Below are positions 8,584 through 18,902 of a DNA stretch of 32,500 bases, in pieces. The notes under the pieces are model-generated. The model was not told the origin of the DNA and made no database searches. It was given only the letters and a program-made list of their open reading frames with translations. The position numbers and the translations under genes are program-made. The DNA lies in contig CAJNDS010002191.1 in NCBI GenBank assembly GCA_905221605.1, positions 1 to 32,500 on the forward strand, written 5' to 3'. Source of the stretch: Symbiodinium natans (taxonomy: Eukaryota; Sar; Dinophyceae; Suessiales; Symbiodiniaceae). Numbering within the stretch: the first letter of the stretch is position 1; the number at the start of each line of letters is the position of its first letter.

Positions 8584-10492
8584 TCATGGACGGCCACCTG
8601 GGTGCTTCGATCTCGCGTGATGCTCCCTGATGCATGTCTTGTGATGCAGCCGAGCATCAATGAGCTTCTTGAATGCCGCGTGCATAAGGAGATAGTTGCG
8701 GAGATCCTGCCCGAAGCGCTTCAAATGGCTCAGGTCGACGTTCTGGAATAGCGGATGATCCGGGACCCCTGGTGGGTCGAGGAACATGGACATTGCATCA
8801 GCCCTGGCCACAGGATTTGGACATCTGCATAGACATGCGACAAGCATAACGCTTTCACTCCCCCATCCTCGCTCACTCCTCCCCCCCCCAACTTGTTTTT
8901 TCTGGACGATCCCAGCCTCCTCCTCTTCTTCTTCCTACCCTCTGCCATCTCCCCTTCCTCTTCTTCTTTTCCATTTGACCTTCTTTTGGTGCGCCTTCGC
9001 TGTGTTGCTTAGTTCGTGGGCCTTCGCTTAGTGTGCGGTTGTTTTGCTTATTGGTGCGTCTTCGCTTGCCCTGCGCGGTCGTTTTGTTGACTGGCACGTC
9101 CTCGGAAACATGCGTTCGTAAAGAGATCAATCTAAAGCCCCAAGAGCTATCCAAACCACGCGATCGGGAGAGACAATTTTGAGCTCAAGATCACCGCATA
9201 ACCCTTAAGTATACCTCACATGTCATATTGATGGAATCAATGCTTACTCACCCCCCACCCCCCACGCCCCCACCAAAAAAAAAGACTGCACAATTCAATC
9301 GTGACCTCTCTCGCTTCTCCGTGAACCGTTCAATAGTGACCCTCGCCCCCCTTGTCCTCGAAAAAGTCAATCAAAAAGACAACTCTGATAGCCCTGCCTT
9401 GTCTTGCTGTCCCAATACCCTCAGATGCTGTAGCTCCACATCAGGAAATCAATGCCCGGTTGGATCTTAGCCACTGTTTGCAGCGCAAAGCTTTCGCACA
9501 GGCACTCGTGCTGACTAGCTCATCTGGTCCCGTGCCAGAACCTGTCTCGGCCTATCATGAATCATCCAGACAAGTTTCCGTTGAACAAAGCTTTCCAGGC
9601 CACAAGCATGGGATGTTGGCGGCGAGCAGCCATGACCCAGTTCTCCACGAACTCCTGGTGTTCGCGCCCAGCTTCTGCCATCCAATCTATCTTACAGAAT
9701 GCCCATGAAATCCCTCAAGCCCTCCCGAGGTCCTTGCTTTTGTGCATCTCACACCCCCATGCTGAGAAATAGAACGCCTTAGAGCTCGGCAACAGCATAC
9801 TCTAAGTTTTAAGGCAATCCACGCTTTGCGGAGCCTTTGCAGGCTCTAATGGACAGGCGACGCCGATGTCCTCAGCAGCCCTTTCAGAGGAGATGGTGTT
9901 GTACATCCACTTGTCAAAGGGCTGGAAGCAAATGGTCGAGGCATCAATCCACAAGCCGCCGTACTTGACAAGCAAGGCGAGCCTGAACGCCAGGCAAAGG
10001 TGTACACGTTAACGATACACCCGGTGCTTTCGTACTCCCCGTCGTCACAACATTATTTTGAAAGGACGGGCCTCACTGCATCGGCTTGCCAGGGAACATA
10101 CATCTCTGGCCAGAGTCTTGGGAGCTCCTTTGGCTCAAGGTACTCATGGACATTGCTTTGGTCCAGCACCACTATCCTTGGTCCAAGGCCGATCCATGCA
10201 TGCCAACGGGATATGTCGGGCCTACGGATGCTTCAGTTCTTGGGAAAAGTCTGTCGAGTGCAGACGAGCGTCTTCCAATGCGGATTTTGCACGGCCCAGG
10301 TTTCCATACACAGGCGCCGGAAGTCTGGCAGCTTGTCCTAGTCGGCTCTGGCAAACGCCAGAAACCTCTGTCGACCAACTAACTGCCTCACTCGTTTTGC
10401 TTTCCCCGAAATCCTTCCCCTTGTCCCAGAAAGACCACGCGATGCGCGGGGCATCACTGATCTCCCGTCCAAGGCTTGCCAGGTGCCGCCAG
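8584..10492 (-). CDS. Glycosyltransferase, capsular polysaccharide synthesis (Caps_synth-like) family
   Basis: Catalytic-domain exons run in the expected order. Around 10490-10390: DAPRIAWSFWDKGKDF, the family's opening P-x-I-x-W-x-x-W motif. 10221-10072: SRWHAWIGLGP then VVLDQSNVHEYL. 9982-9835: VRLALLVKYGGLWIDAST, the R-x-x-x-L-x-x-Y-G-G-x-W-x-D signature with the Asp of the donor-sugar site, then FQPFDKW. About 9690-9567: EFVENWVMAARRQHPMLVAW, the E-N-W-hydrophobic-A-A block. 8803-8584: GVPDHPLFQNVDLSHLKRFG then NYLLMHAAFKKLIDA, stop TGA. The 10072/9982 join uses a GC donor and AG acceptor (89-nt intron); 9835 also faces a GC donor. Family members transfer sugars and in eukaryotes are normally Golgi enzymes. 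Sugar specificity cannot be told. One exon between 9567 and 8803 is probably missing from this model. Confidence 0.72.
8855..8992 (+). repeat. Pyrimidine-rich tract
   Basis: A C/T-rich stretch (purine-rich on the minus strand) lies in the probable last intron of the minus-strand glycosyltransferase gene. Open frames here are low-complexity and are not supported as coding. Confidence 0.7.
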
Positions 10493-11300
10493 CTCCTGCA
10501 AAGCATCACACCATTGCTTGAACGCTTCTGAAATCCTCACTGATACCGATGGAATCGACGGGCCAACGCGCCAAGTCCCCCTAGGCCCTTCGGCTGGCAG
10601 TACACTGGCGCAAGCATACGCGCCAAGTTTCGACTCAGGCCTGCTTTTCCGGACATGCCGCTGCGACAGTTGACGGCCCAGAAGGTTGCGTGGGCACCCA
10701 ACCAAAGTGCAATGTGGCGCAGGAGAAAGAGCGAAGAGCACACCGAGGGCAGCAGTGCAGCGCTGGCAGGTTGGAGCCATCACCCGCAACTCTAACAGAA
10801 CATGTCTTAGTATCAAGCTCGACATGATCGGTTGGCAGTGCCTGTACAGATGAAGGTGACCACGCCCGAACATTATTAGCTCCAGGGAATAATTGCTCGG
10901 AGCTCATCTGGAGTTGAGGGCTCTGAGCCTCTGAGCAGCTGCCAGTAGATCGTGCCGAGCCTGTTGTAAATTTGAAGAACTGGCACTCAAAATTCCACGG
11001 TGCGCTCAAGTGCGCTCAAGGAGTCGTGCAAGATCTTCTTTTCATCAAGCAGTCTAGCCGTGCGAACGGGGAAGCACGTAACCACACTGAAACTCGCCGG
11101 ATGACACGCGGCCATTCTCGACCCTAAATTGCCTACACTGGCCTGGCAGAGGCCGTCAAATGACAGCGTGGCCACACTCTTGCACAGGCTCAGGAAATAT
11201 TCTGAGAAAGAATCTGAAAGGATCCCCTTGCACAGCTCAGCTGTCTTCCACAACCATACAACGCCATACAGGTCACAAAACTTCTAATAATCTTATGCGC
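10493..11300 (-). other. Candidate upstream exons on the minus strand
   Basis: Minus-strand open stretches with coding-like composition occur at about 10510-10580 (ISEAFKQWCDALQELAAP), 10750-10900 (DHVELDTKTCSVRVAGDG) and 10987-11150 (RTARLLDEKKILHDSLSALE). They lie just upstream of the glycosyltransferase catalytic exons and on the same strand, so they may be its earlier exons. Splice borders and phases are not resolved and no domain is seen. Confidence 0.3.
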
Positions 11301-14300
11301 ACAGTGAGTTGACAAGTTCCATCAAGACAGCAAGGCAAACTTGTCGGCACCCATCCCTTCGGGACAGCGGTGCTGAGGCTGCCAAGATTTGGCACCTATA
11401 CAAATACCATCCAAGCACCCTCTTTTGCGACTACGTTTAAGTCAACTTCTTCAACCCCCCCTTCAGGGAGACGCCTTAGCCATCCAGGCGCTCTTGGATA
11501 CTTCCCGGAAGTTTCAGGTAACCGGGTGCATCCTGGCCGGGCCACATCACGAAATTTCTTCTCTCCATGGAATTGAAGGATGCTAGGGGCATCCTCAAGC
11601 TCTCTCGGGCCCATTCGCAAGCGCTGACTTCTCAAAACGCGGCCTCCGACACGATCAGGAAAGGGCTTCCAGCAACCCCATCTACCTCCAGCAGGAGCTG
11701 CTAAGTGAAAAGAGGAGCCCTTGCACATCTTGCACAGCATCTCAGGATCGCACCCGAGTTTTGGGAACGGGGCCGAAGCCACGGGGCTCTGCAGCCTGGG
11801 TGCACTGAGTGCACTGAATCTGTGCTTCCTGCGGGTGCGATGGTACATGAATGAGCTGTGGGACCGTGGATCTGATCCCCCCTAAGCTTCGAACTGCGAC
11901 TTGCAGCTGCGAGGCAGATATGGCCCCGGAGGATGATGCCCCAGACCTGCCACAGTGCTGCTAGAAATTCCCCACCATGCAAACCACACTCACACACAGA
12001 CGCCCTCTGGGCCTGTAATTTGGTGGTGGCGCAGCCTCAGAGGACAAGTCTGCCAGGGGAAAAGGCGTGAGGTCAGTGCCGGTCCCAGAGCTTCCCTGCA
12101 GATGCTGAAAGGATCTGAGCCGGAGGCCAGGCGGCTGCGGGAAACCTCCACAGTGACAGGGGTAGCTTGATGATGTTAATGCACGATCCCCTTGCTTTCA
12201 TGTGTCCCAAGTCCCCGAAGACCCAAGACACCCTACATAAACCTTTCAAACCCACTTCAAGTTTGAGGTCCGCGCTTCTTCTGACCTGGGTGCGCGCCAT
12301 TTTCGTGTTGACTGCTTCAGACCAGCGCACAGGCTCCCCCAAAGGCAAAACGATCACACCTGCAGTCTGCCTGCGGTCGAGGATCGGTGGGGCACCGAAG
12401 CTCTCCAAGCCTCCCCCCTGAGATGCGGGATGACAATGGATGAAACATGAACGTTCAAAGTTCAAAACCAAAACGAGCTTAAAGGGGGTGGCTCGCCGAA
12501 GCGGCTTCGGGCAATGATCAGGTCTGGCGGTGACTAGCGATGAGGGTCGGAGTTTGCACTCGGTGTGATTTTGCACTCGGTGTGTGCGCATGGTGGCCAA
12601 AGCTGACCTGTCTTCACAGCGTTGCCAGGGCTTCTGTTGCAGAGGCTTCAGGAGGGCTATCTGAGGCCCCTGCCAAGGCATAGGAATTGTCAGGGCTCCT
12701 CCGTGCGGTGCGCAGTTTGTGCCACGAATCGATGTCGGAGTTGCTGGTCGACTTGTTGCGTGTCCCCCCCCCCCTTGCCGCCCAGGCACATGACGCCACT
12801 CGCCTGGCCCTTACATGTTGAAGTTCTCAAGAGATTCTTATCTACAAGTCTGCGCGTCTGCAAGCTACCAGCGTCTGTGCCAGGTTTTCTGATTCCGGGC
12901 GTCCGGCCCGAACGAAGCCTGTCAGATCTTGCGGCGGTTCGCGCTTCCAGACATTTCCAGACTTTATGCAACATTCTCCAAGCGACATATACTTGCAGCT
13001 CGAAGTTTCAGCCCGCCTGAGTCAATCAGCCGTCTGCTGCCACCGCGGTACGCCTTCGCGCATGCGGCCGACTTAGGTGAACATCTTAGAGCATCATTTT
13101 GCATCTAGAGTTTCTAGAGTTGACAATCTCTTGCATGGCTTGCACAAGCCGAAGAATGTGACTGGAACTGTGCAGAACGGGTCAGATGGCTGTGGGGACA
13201 AGACCGGAAAGAGGGGTCGCTCTGATCATCCCCATCCCGACAGCCAAGAGATGCCAAGAGCACAGCTGAGGACAAACTGTAGCGTAGTGAGACATCATGT
13301 AGGCATCACGTCTAGTCTGGCCTGCATGAGGCAGTTTGTGACCTGAACAATCACAAGTCACTCCACATGTGTTGCGGGAAGGCCATGGCTTTGTGGCAGG
13401 GGATTCTGATAAGGAGCCGGTGTGGACGGATTGACTTAGATTGGGTGCGCGACGCTCATGCGAAGATATTCCTCGGACTCGGCAGCGAGTCCCAGCCTAA
13501 GATTCAACTTGTTGGACTTGACTCTCGTTTGCACAGGTGCACCTGTGACAAGCTTGTCTTCTGCGATAGGTTGACTCTGATCAAACAGGTTGGGGCGGAT
13601 CCCAGAGCATACGGTGCTCAGCGACTGTACCCTGCCGAGCGGTGAGACGTATCGCTCAGGCCTCTCGGGACTCTTGAGAGTAGCACACATGCTTACATGA
13701 GCTATGAGCTCTCACGCATCGTTTCTACCAGAGGTCTGAGCAAGCTGGCATTGCAGCTCACTTATCTGCAAGTGCAACTGGGTGCTGCATATTGCTGTAT
13801 GCCGCTGTACGGCACAGGGCTCTCAGCTTGGCAGGGCTGAGCGAGACAGGGGCGAAGCTCGTTGCTCACGTATGCACAGGGCTACCCATGCCTCAGCCAC
13901 AGGTTTAGACAGCCGGGACGACATGAGAATCTAGTCTAGTTGAGCAAATTGAGGTCAGGCACTGCTGTTGTGCCCAACCCGGCCACATAACCCAGCCACC
14001 TCAATGACAGTCTAGCTCTCTTGGAGATTCAGGCCACATACGAGCCCAGCTGTGGAAGTCCCTGGCCTGGAAGGATGCGCCTTGCCTGGGATCTGTATCT
14101 CTGGCTGCGATATCTGCGCCCGCTCTGGCCCTGGTGCCAGGCCACCTGCCAAATTCAGGAGTTCTGGTCGTCACTTGCAAGCTGAGCCGCGACAAGGAAC
14201 CTGCAAACAAGGATGCCGATGTTGGTGCTATGGTGGATGTTGCCGATGTTCGCAACTCCTGCAGAGCATAAACTTCAACGAGGCATCCGTCAAGGATCTG

Positions 14301-14530
14301 CGTTGCGGACAAATGCCTGGAAGCAGGTATTCTGCCGTCATCTCTCAACATGGTCTTTTTGTCTGCATTGCTTGTAAACAACTGGAACCTCAGTAATCAG
14401 GTTCGCTTTGTTTTGCTCCTTTTTGGTCGGTTTATGTGGATTCTCATTCCGATTCGGCATCTGCCATTTCCCTCATGTGCTAGATGGACATCACATGTTT
14501 CTGTAGTCGAAGACCTGTATATGGCATCCT
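11301..14530. other. Mostly non-coding, a few weak exon candidates
   Basis: Apart from the separately listed exon at 12.2-12.4 kb, weak minus-strand candidates are 11396-11640, 13436-13560 (DKLVTGAPVQTRVKSNKLNL) and 14060-14290 (VEVYALQELRTSATS). A plus-strand open frame lies at 12790-13020. None has a domain or a phase-consistent partner. A poly-C run at about 12769-12778 and a doubled TTTGCACTCGGTGTG motif at 12553 and 12570 are also present. Confidence 0.4.
12243..12417 (-). CDS. Candidate isolated exon
   Basis: A minus-strand open stretch is framed by an ATCTCAG/G acceptor and an AAG/GT donor. It contains ESFGAPPILDRRQTAGVIVL and EPVRWSEAVNTKMARTQVRR. Composition looks coding and the strand agrees with the genes on either side. 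It matches no family I recognise. It may belong to a long gene joining the membrane-anchor exons (16.8 kb) to the glycosyltransferase (10.5 kb). Confidence 0.35.
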
Positions 14531-14536
14531 TGAGGG

Positions 14537-15140
14537 GTGGCTTTCCCAACCTCATAGATAGAACGCATTTTTCGAAATCTGGATGGTTGAAAAATCGAGC
14601 TTTGTGGCTTTTGCAAAGATGCCCCCGTTTGGGAAGCTTCGACGGTCAGAAACCTGGAAAGTCCAGATAAAGAAGATGGCTTCCCGACCCCATGGATGAA
14701 ATGTGGTTGGCGGTGGGGCGGGAGGGTGTACATGCCAAGCCAATAGATGCCTTTCAGACTGGGGGGGGGGGTGGTTTCAATTAAAGGTCAAGCATTTTGT
14801 CGTTTTTTGTATTGAATATTCTGCTCAGGCCTCTTCTGAACAATTGCTTAAACCCCTAAACCCTGCCCCCTGAATATCCCTCAATCCTAAACCCACAACC
14901 TCTCCGTCCAACCCCCTAGATAGAATATCCAGAAGCAGGATCTGGGGATTGGGGCAAGGCTACGGAAAATTACCGCCCTAAAGCTTATGCGCGTGAAACG
15001 AGTCAGCAAACGGTGTGACTTGGATGAACGGACGAGTGAGTGAGCAGGTGGGTAGACAGTGCGGGGTAGAATGGGGTCCTTGGGATGGATTCCCCTGCGA
15101 CTTCCAGATTGGCCGAACCCATAGATAGAATATTCAGATT
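14537..15140 (+). repeat. Dispersed degenerate repeat (AACC..ATAGATAGAA)
   Basis: Three related copies share AACC-CATAGATAGAA or CTAGATAGAATAT, at about 14548-14563, 14909-14928 and 15116-15135. A fourth, more diverged copy (TTCCCGACCCCATGGATGAA) is at 14681-14700. Flanks are partly shared, for example GTGGCTTTCCCAACC at 14537 and ATGGCTTCCCGACCC at 14675. No terminal inverted repeats are seen. Confidence 0.5.
14849..14894 (+). repeat. Short telomere-like motif (CCCTAAA)
   Basis: TAAACCCCTAAACCCTG is followed about 20 nt later by CCTAAACCC. The unit equals the TTTAGGG-type telomere repeat reported for dinoflagellates and plants, read on the other strand. Only two to three imperfect units are present, so chance is possible. 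Confidence 0.35.
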
Positions 15141-15285
15141 ACATCTCTACTTTCGACCATTCCAAAGGCATACTCCGTCTATGGTTTGGGGAGAAGCAGA
15201 ATAGAAGGGAGACAGCAAGTTAAGCAGGGGATGTATCAGTCCAGAGTTGCATGTTCTACAAATACCAGTACTTGCCTAGCGAATA

Positions 15286-16006
15286 ATGCCAGAGTGTGCT
15301 GAGAGCCACGGCTCCGATCAAGTGGTGCCCAGCAACTCCAACCCTGACCTGGCTGGTAGTCTCTGTCGGAACAGTGGTGGAAGCTGTGGTGGTGGTTGGG
15401 ATCGTACCTCTGTTTCAGACGTCAGCCGATTGTCAACATGCTCATGTGGTCAATCGAGCAGTGCTCGTCTCTGGGTGGCCCGCATCTCTCGGGGCAGACT
15501 AGACGCACATACGTGCCGCGAGGCAGGATATCCTCCTCCACCGAAAGATCATGGGCCTGACGCAGGCAAAGCACGTCACAACTCCCAACCAGGCGCGACT
15601 TAACCCTTCGTGGATTTCAGCTTGTCTCAACAGGCTCCATCGTATCTCTGGGGTGCAGGCGCAACCTCCGTCAAGCTTCAGCAAAGAAGGACACATCTTG
15701 CGATACCTGTCCTCAGAAGTCTGCTTCACACATGCCCTGCAGCCTTTAGTCGCCTCTTGCCATCTGGAAGCCATCAAGCTGCAAGCCAAGCGGCCACAAC
15801 TTCACACTCTGCCGGACACACGTTTCGAACGAAAGTCTGGGGATCCAGACTTCGATCATCAATGGACAAGTCATAGTCCTTCAGCGCCGTCGTGCACTGT
15901 GAGGTGCGGAATCTCGCGTTTGTTTTATACAGTGTGGACAACCCCTACACTGGCCATGCATCGTCTTTGGGCTCGTGCAGCTGAGGGCCACGCACATGCC
16001 CCATGA
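15286..16006 (+). other. Ambiguous coding-like region on both strands
   Basis: Plus-strand frames (15286-15603, then 15551-16006, with FSKEGHILRYLSSEVCFTHA) and minus-strand frames (15600-15770, with RYRKMCPSLLKLDGGCAC) both look partly coding. The minus strand agrees with the membrane-protein exons just above. No domain decides between them. Confidence 0.25.
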
Positions 16007-16139
16007 AGCTTGAGCAAGGTGGGGCACGATGCTTTGTAGCTTGCCTTTGCTTGCTTGAGAACAGACCGCCGCACTGCACAACGCAACTGCCGACTTCTTC
16101 AGTGCAGGGAAGCTAGATTCCTCTGCATCCGCGCGTAAC

Positions 16140-16834
16140 TTAAGCGACTGAATTGTGCAACGTGACCATGGCTTGATCCGAAGCTGTCTGCGTCCCCGTC
16201 TGATTGCCACCCGCATCCTCCGTTGCATTCGGCATCGCCTGCAGTTCAAGATATCGCATGTCGGCTATATAGTTCGAGGATGGCACATGAGAGGATGGCA
16301 CATGACCAGAGAAACGCTGAGACACCTCTTCCACCACCTCTGCCGCTGCCGGCTGGGCCGCTGCTGCTGCTGCATCTACATTCATGGGTTCCGGCGAAGT
16401 CGCTACATCGGCAGCAGCGGTGTCGGGGGCTGTGGGTGTGGACCCGTCTGCAGGTTCCAAATGAGTCCCATGACCTTTGCTGCTCCAAACGGTCATGGAA
16501 CGGAGTGCACAGACAATGTCCCCAAGCAGATGCAGTGCTGAGAAGTGGGTTCGAAGGGATGCACTGAACAAGCGCCGCACAAGCCCTGCACAGTCTGGGG
16601 CATCGGGCTGGCTGGCATGTCCATGGTCTTCATGGCAGCGCTGCTGCTCCCTCCCTCTTCAGTGCTTCTCCCCAAGGATGATCCGAGGAGCACGACAAGG
16701 CTTAGCAAAAGCAATGCTCCGACCAGAACCGGGCCGCGGTGGCGACTCCAGATGCTTCCGAAGCTGCTCGCCTGCACAGATCGTCCTTCCACATACATCG
16801 GTACGAGCTCTTCCGGCTTCTTTCCCTCCTCCAT
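16140..16834 (-). CDS. Type II single-pass membrane protein with low-complexity stem
   Basis: Exon 1 (16834-16539) starts MEEGKKPEELVPMYVEG. About 35 residues in, after SRHRG, comes a single hydrophobic helix, PVLVGALLLLSLVVLLGSS, followed by a Ser/Gly-rich segment. Positive charges before the helix and none after it suggest a cytosolic N-terminus. A GC donor at 16538 and CAG acceptor at 16480 give a 59-nt phase-2 intron. Exon 2 (16479-16140) is rich in Ala/Pro/Thr (TAAADVATSPEPMNVD, then an Ala run, then VVEEVSQRF) and reaches TAA. The predicted product is 211 aa. On the minus strand CAG lies 9 nt before the ATG, a possible trans-splicing acceptor. This layout is typical of the tail, anchor and stem of Golgi glycosyltransferases. 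It could be complete or the N-terminus of a longer protein. Confidence 0.6.
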
Positions 16835-17698
16835 GCGGTCCACCTGCCACAATGCTCATAAGTTCATTAAGTTCACTACGTCTCTGCCATGTCTGCCAAG
16901 GAGGCTGTCCGCACCTCGTGCTTGGCTTCCCAGCTCGGAGCAGATGGCGTGGAGTGGGTTAGTGAGCCGAGCTGGCCCTGAATCATCTGGTCCACCATGG
17001 CTGCCGTGGCTCTGTCTAACCACTTCTGTCTGTAGGGATTCCGGGAGGGGAGGGCTGTCCTTTCGACGTTTTTCCTGTTCAGAGGTGGTGCTGCGATGTT
17101 AAAACATCCGATCTGCTTGGGCCAGGTCACGGGTCCCATGAAACACCCTTGCTACTCCAGGAAACTTCGCAGAGGCAGCTGTGACATCCTAAATTCCGTC
17201 CCGGCCCGCTCCCACGCTCTCTGCTGCTCTGGGCTCCAGGCTCAACGCTCACCTTCACAGGAAAACCGAAAACGTCTCTCAGTCGGTGGTACTTGAATTT
17301 CCGGGTGCCGCTCCTTCGAATTCTGCGACTGGCGGCGGCCACCTGCAGTGGTCAGTAGCGTAGGTTGGATTTCATTGGCAATGGGCAATGGGGCCAGTTG
17401 GCGCAGAGAGCCAAGGCAGTACCGTTTATTCATTACCGGGTTACCCCTTTCCGACGCTCTCGACACGTTCCGTGAGACTTCACTGCAACGTCGTTAGGAG
17501 GGGAGGTGGCCCTTTCGGAAGTGGTGAGGCATGGCCTGCTGCCACACCTTAGACATCTGCAGCGTTGCACTGGCGCGCAAGTTGCATGGTGGGGGGTCGA
17601 ATACTTCGCCACAGCATCACTGAGGCAGTGAAGAGCCAGCGCCTGCCGGAAGCTGGATGGCGCAGAGGAGCAATTCAGATCGTGCTCTACATGGCATA

Positions 17699-18742
17699 TC
17701 ACCCTCGGAGAAAGACAGCGGCACAACCTGATCGAGGCATGAGGGAAGGGCCGAGCTCCCACCCAGCTTCACGAAGGACCTCGACTTTCCCAGAGCTCCG
17801 CCCACCATAGGAGGCACCGCCCAGTACCCAGAGCTCACCCGCAAAGGCGATTGCAGCGCACTCTCGCCGGATGATCTGCATAGGCGCCATGGTCTCCCAG
17901 TGTCCAAGCTGGGGCTGGAAGCGCTCTACGCTGGAAAGAGTCGTCCAGCCACCTGCGACGCCCCCGACCACCACGATGGCGCCAAGGACCACGGCAGCGG
18001 CACAGCCACTGCGGGCTTGCTGCATCGGTGGCTGCAAGGTCCAATCTGACCAATCTGAGAAATCTCCACAACTGACCAGGTCCAGGCTTCGGTAGCCACT
18101 ATCCATACCGCCGAGAAGGTAGATGCTGCTGCCTATGGTGACTGCAGCATGCTTTCCTCGAGGGAAAGACAACGGCGGACGAGAACACCAAGAGTCCGAA
18201 TTCACGTAGCTTTCCTGATGCCTCAACTCTTCACACGTGTCAAGAGCATCAACACCATCGAATCCTCCGAGAATGTACAGACTCCCCGAGATGCACAAGG
18301 CTGCCGCACTGTGCCGAGCACTCGCCAAGGATGGCGCACACTCCCACTCCAAGCTACGATAGAAGTCAAGCCTTTCCACAGAGGTGGTGGTGTGGCAATC
18401 GCTCGTTCTCCCGCCCAGGACGTACAAGTAGTGGCTCACTGCAATTGCCGAACCGTGTGTCCGGGCCAGGCACGGGCCTTTCGAAGTCTCCCAGGTGCAG
18501 GCGGCACCGCCCCTTGCATCACAGACCTCTGCCTTCGAGTACGGCTTCTGGCTCTCGCCACGTCCTCCATGACCACCCACAACAAATATCTTCTTGGGCA
18601 TGGACTGCCTTACTGCAGGCAAGGCTGTCCATATGCTCTCTCTGATCTGTGGTGAAGTGAGGCTCAAATACCAGGCTGCCCATACTCCTCCAAAAAGGAG
18701 CACCCTCTCGCAGTTGTCAGGTAGGCAAAGCAGAGACGTCAT
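17699..18742 (-). CDS. Kelch-repeat beta-propeller protein
   Basis: The open frame of 347 codons ends at TGA 17699-17701. Six Kelch blades are marked by the double glycine after a hydrophobic strand: IFVVGGHGG, LYVLGGRTS, LYILGGFDG, IYLLGGMDSG, IVVVGGVAGG and LWVLGGASYGG. Each is preceded by the R-x-x-x-A-A/V-x pattern, for example ARHSAAALC and RRECAAIAF. Six blades make a complete propeller, usually a protein-binding platform. There is no BTB, F-box or other partner domain. The first ~32 residues (to SLTSPQ) do not fit the fold. On the minus strand a good acceptor (CTTCACCACAG) places the real exon start near 18646, so the ATG at 18742 is doubtful and an earlier exon is likely. Confidence 0.85.
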   Translation of the reverse strand: MTSLLCLPDNCERVLLFGGVWAAWYLSLTSPQIRESIWTALPAVRQSMPKKIFVVGGHGGRGESQKPYSKAEVCDARGGAACTWETSKGPCLARTHGSAIAVSHYLYVLGGRTSDCHTTTSVERLDFYRSLEWECAPSLASARHSAAALCISGSLYILGGFDGVDALDTCEELRHQESYVNSDSWCSRPPLSFPRGKHAAVTIGSSIYLLGGMDSGYRSLDLVSCGDFSDWSDWTLQPPMQQARSGCAAAVVLGAIVVVGGVAGGWTTLSSVERFQPQLGHWETMAPMQIIRRECAAIAFAGELWVLGGASYGGRSSGKVEVLREAGWELGPSLMPRSGCAAVFLRG

Positions 18743-18902
18743 CCCCGCTCTGCAATTTCTGCAACGCCTCCGCTCAGATGATCCAAGACAATGTGTACTT
18801 AATCGAGGGGGTCGTCGGTGGGTCCCTGGTGGGGGTGAGGGTTATGTTTTTCGGCCGCTCCCCAACCGACAATCTATGTTCAACTGAAAGGTCATTGTCC
18901 CT
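18647..18902. promoter_or_regulatory. Divergent region between Kelch gene and plus-strand gene
   Basis: The Kelch gene runs left and the next gene runs right from this short stretch. A small plus-strand open frame (ATG 18778, MIQDNVYLIEGVVGG) may be the first exon of the right-hand gene. No clear promoter element was recognised. Confidence 0.25.

Noticed and set aside
10119-10139. A 15/21 match to the dinoflagellate spliced leader, with 11 identical bases at its end (TTTGGCTCAAG)
   Set aside because: It falls inside a glycosyltransferase exon on the other strand, where it encodes YLEPKELP in frame, so the match is probably chance rather than a retroposed leader.
11470-11590. Plus-strand ALLDTSRKFQVTGCILAG, reminiscent of a BLUF photoreceptor domain
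   Set aside because: The segment between S-R and T-G is about four residues too short, the F-x-Q-x-L-E-G motif is missing, and a GTAACC donor lies inside it.
12073-12789. A single 238-aa minus-strand protein
   Set aside because: Only the middle part (12243-12417) looks coding and is framed by splice sites. The ends read through low-complexity or intron-like sequence.
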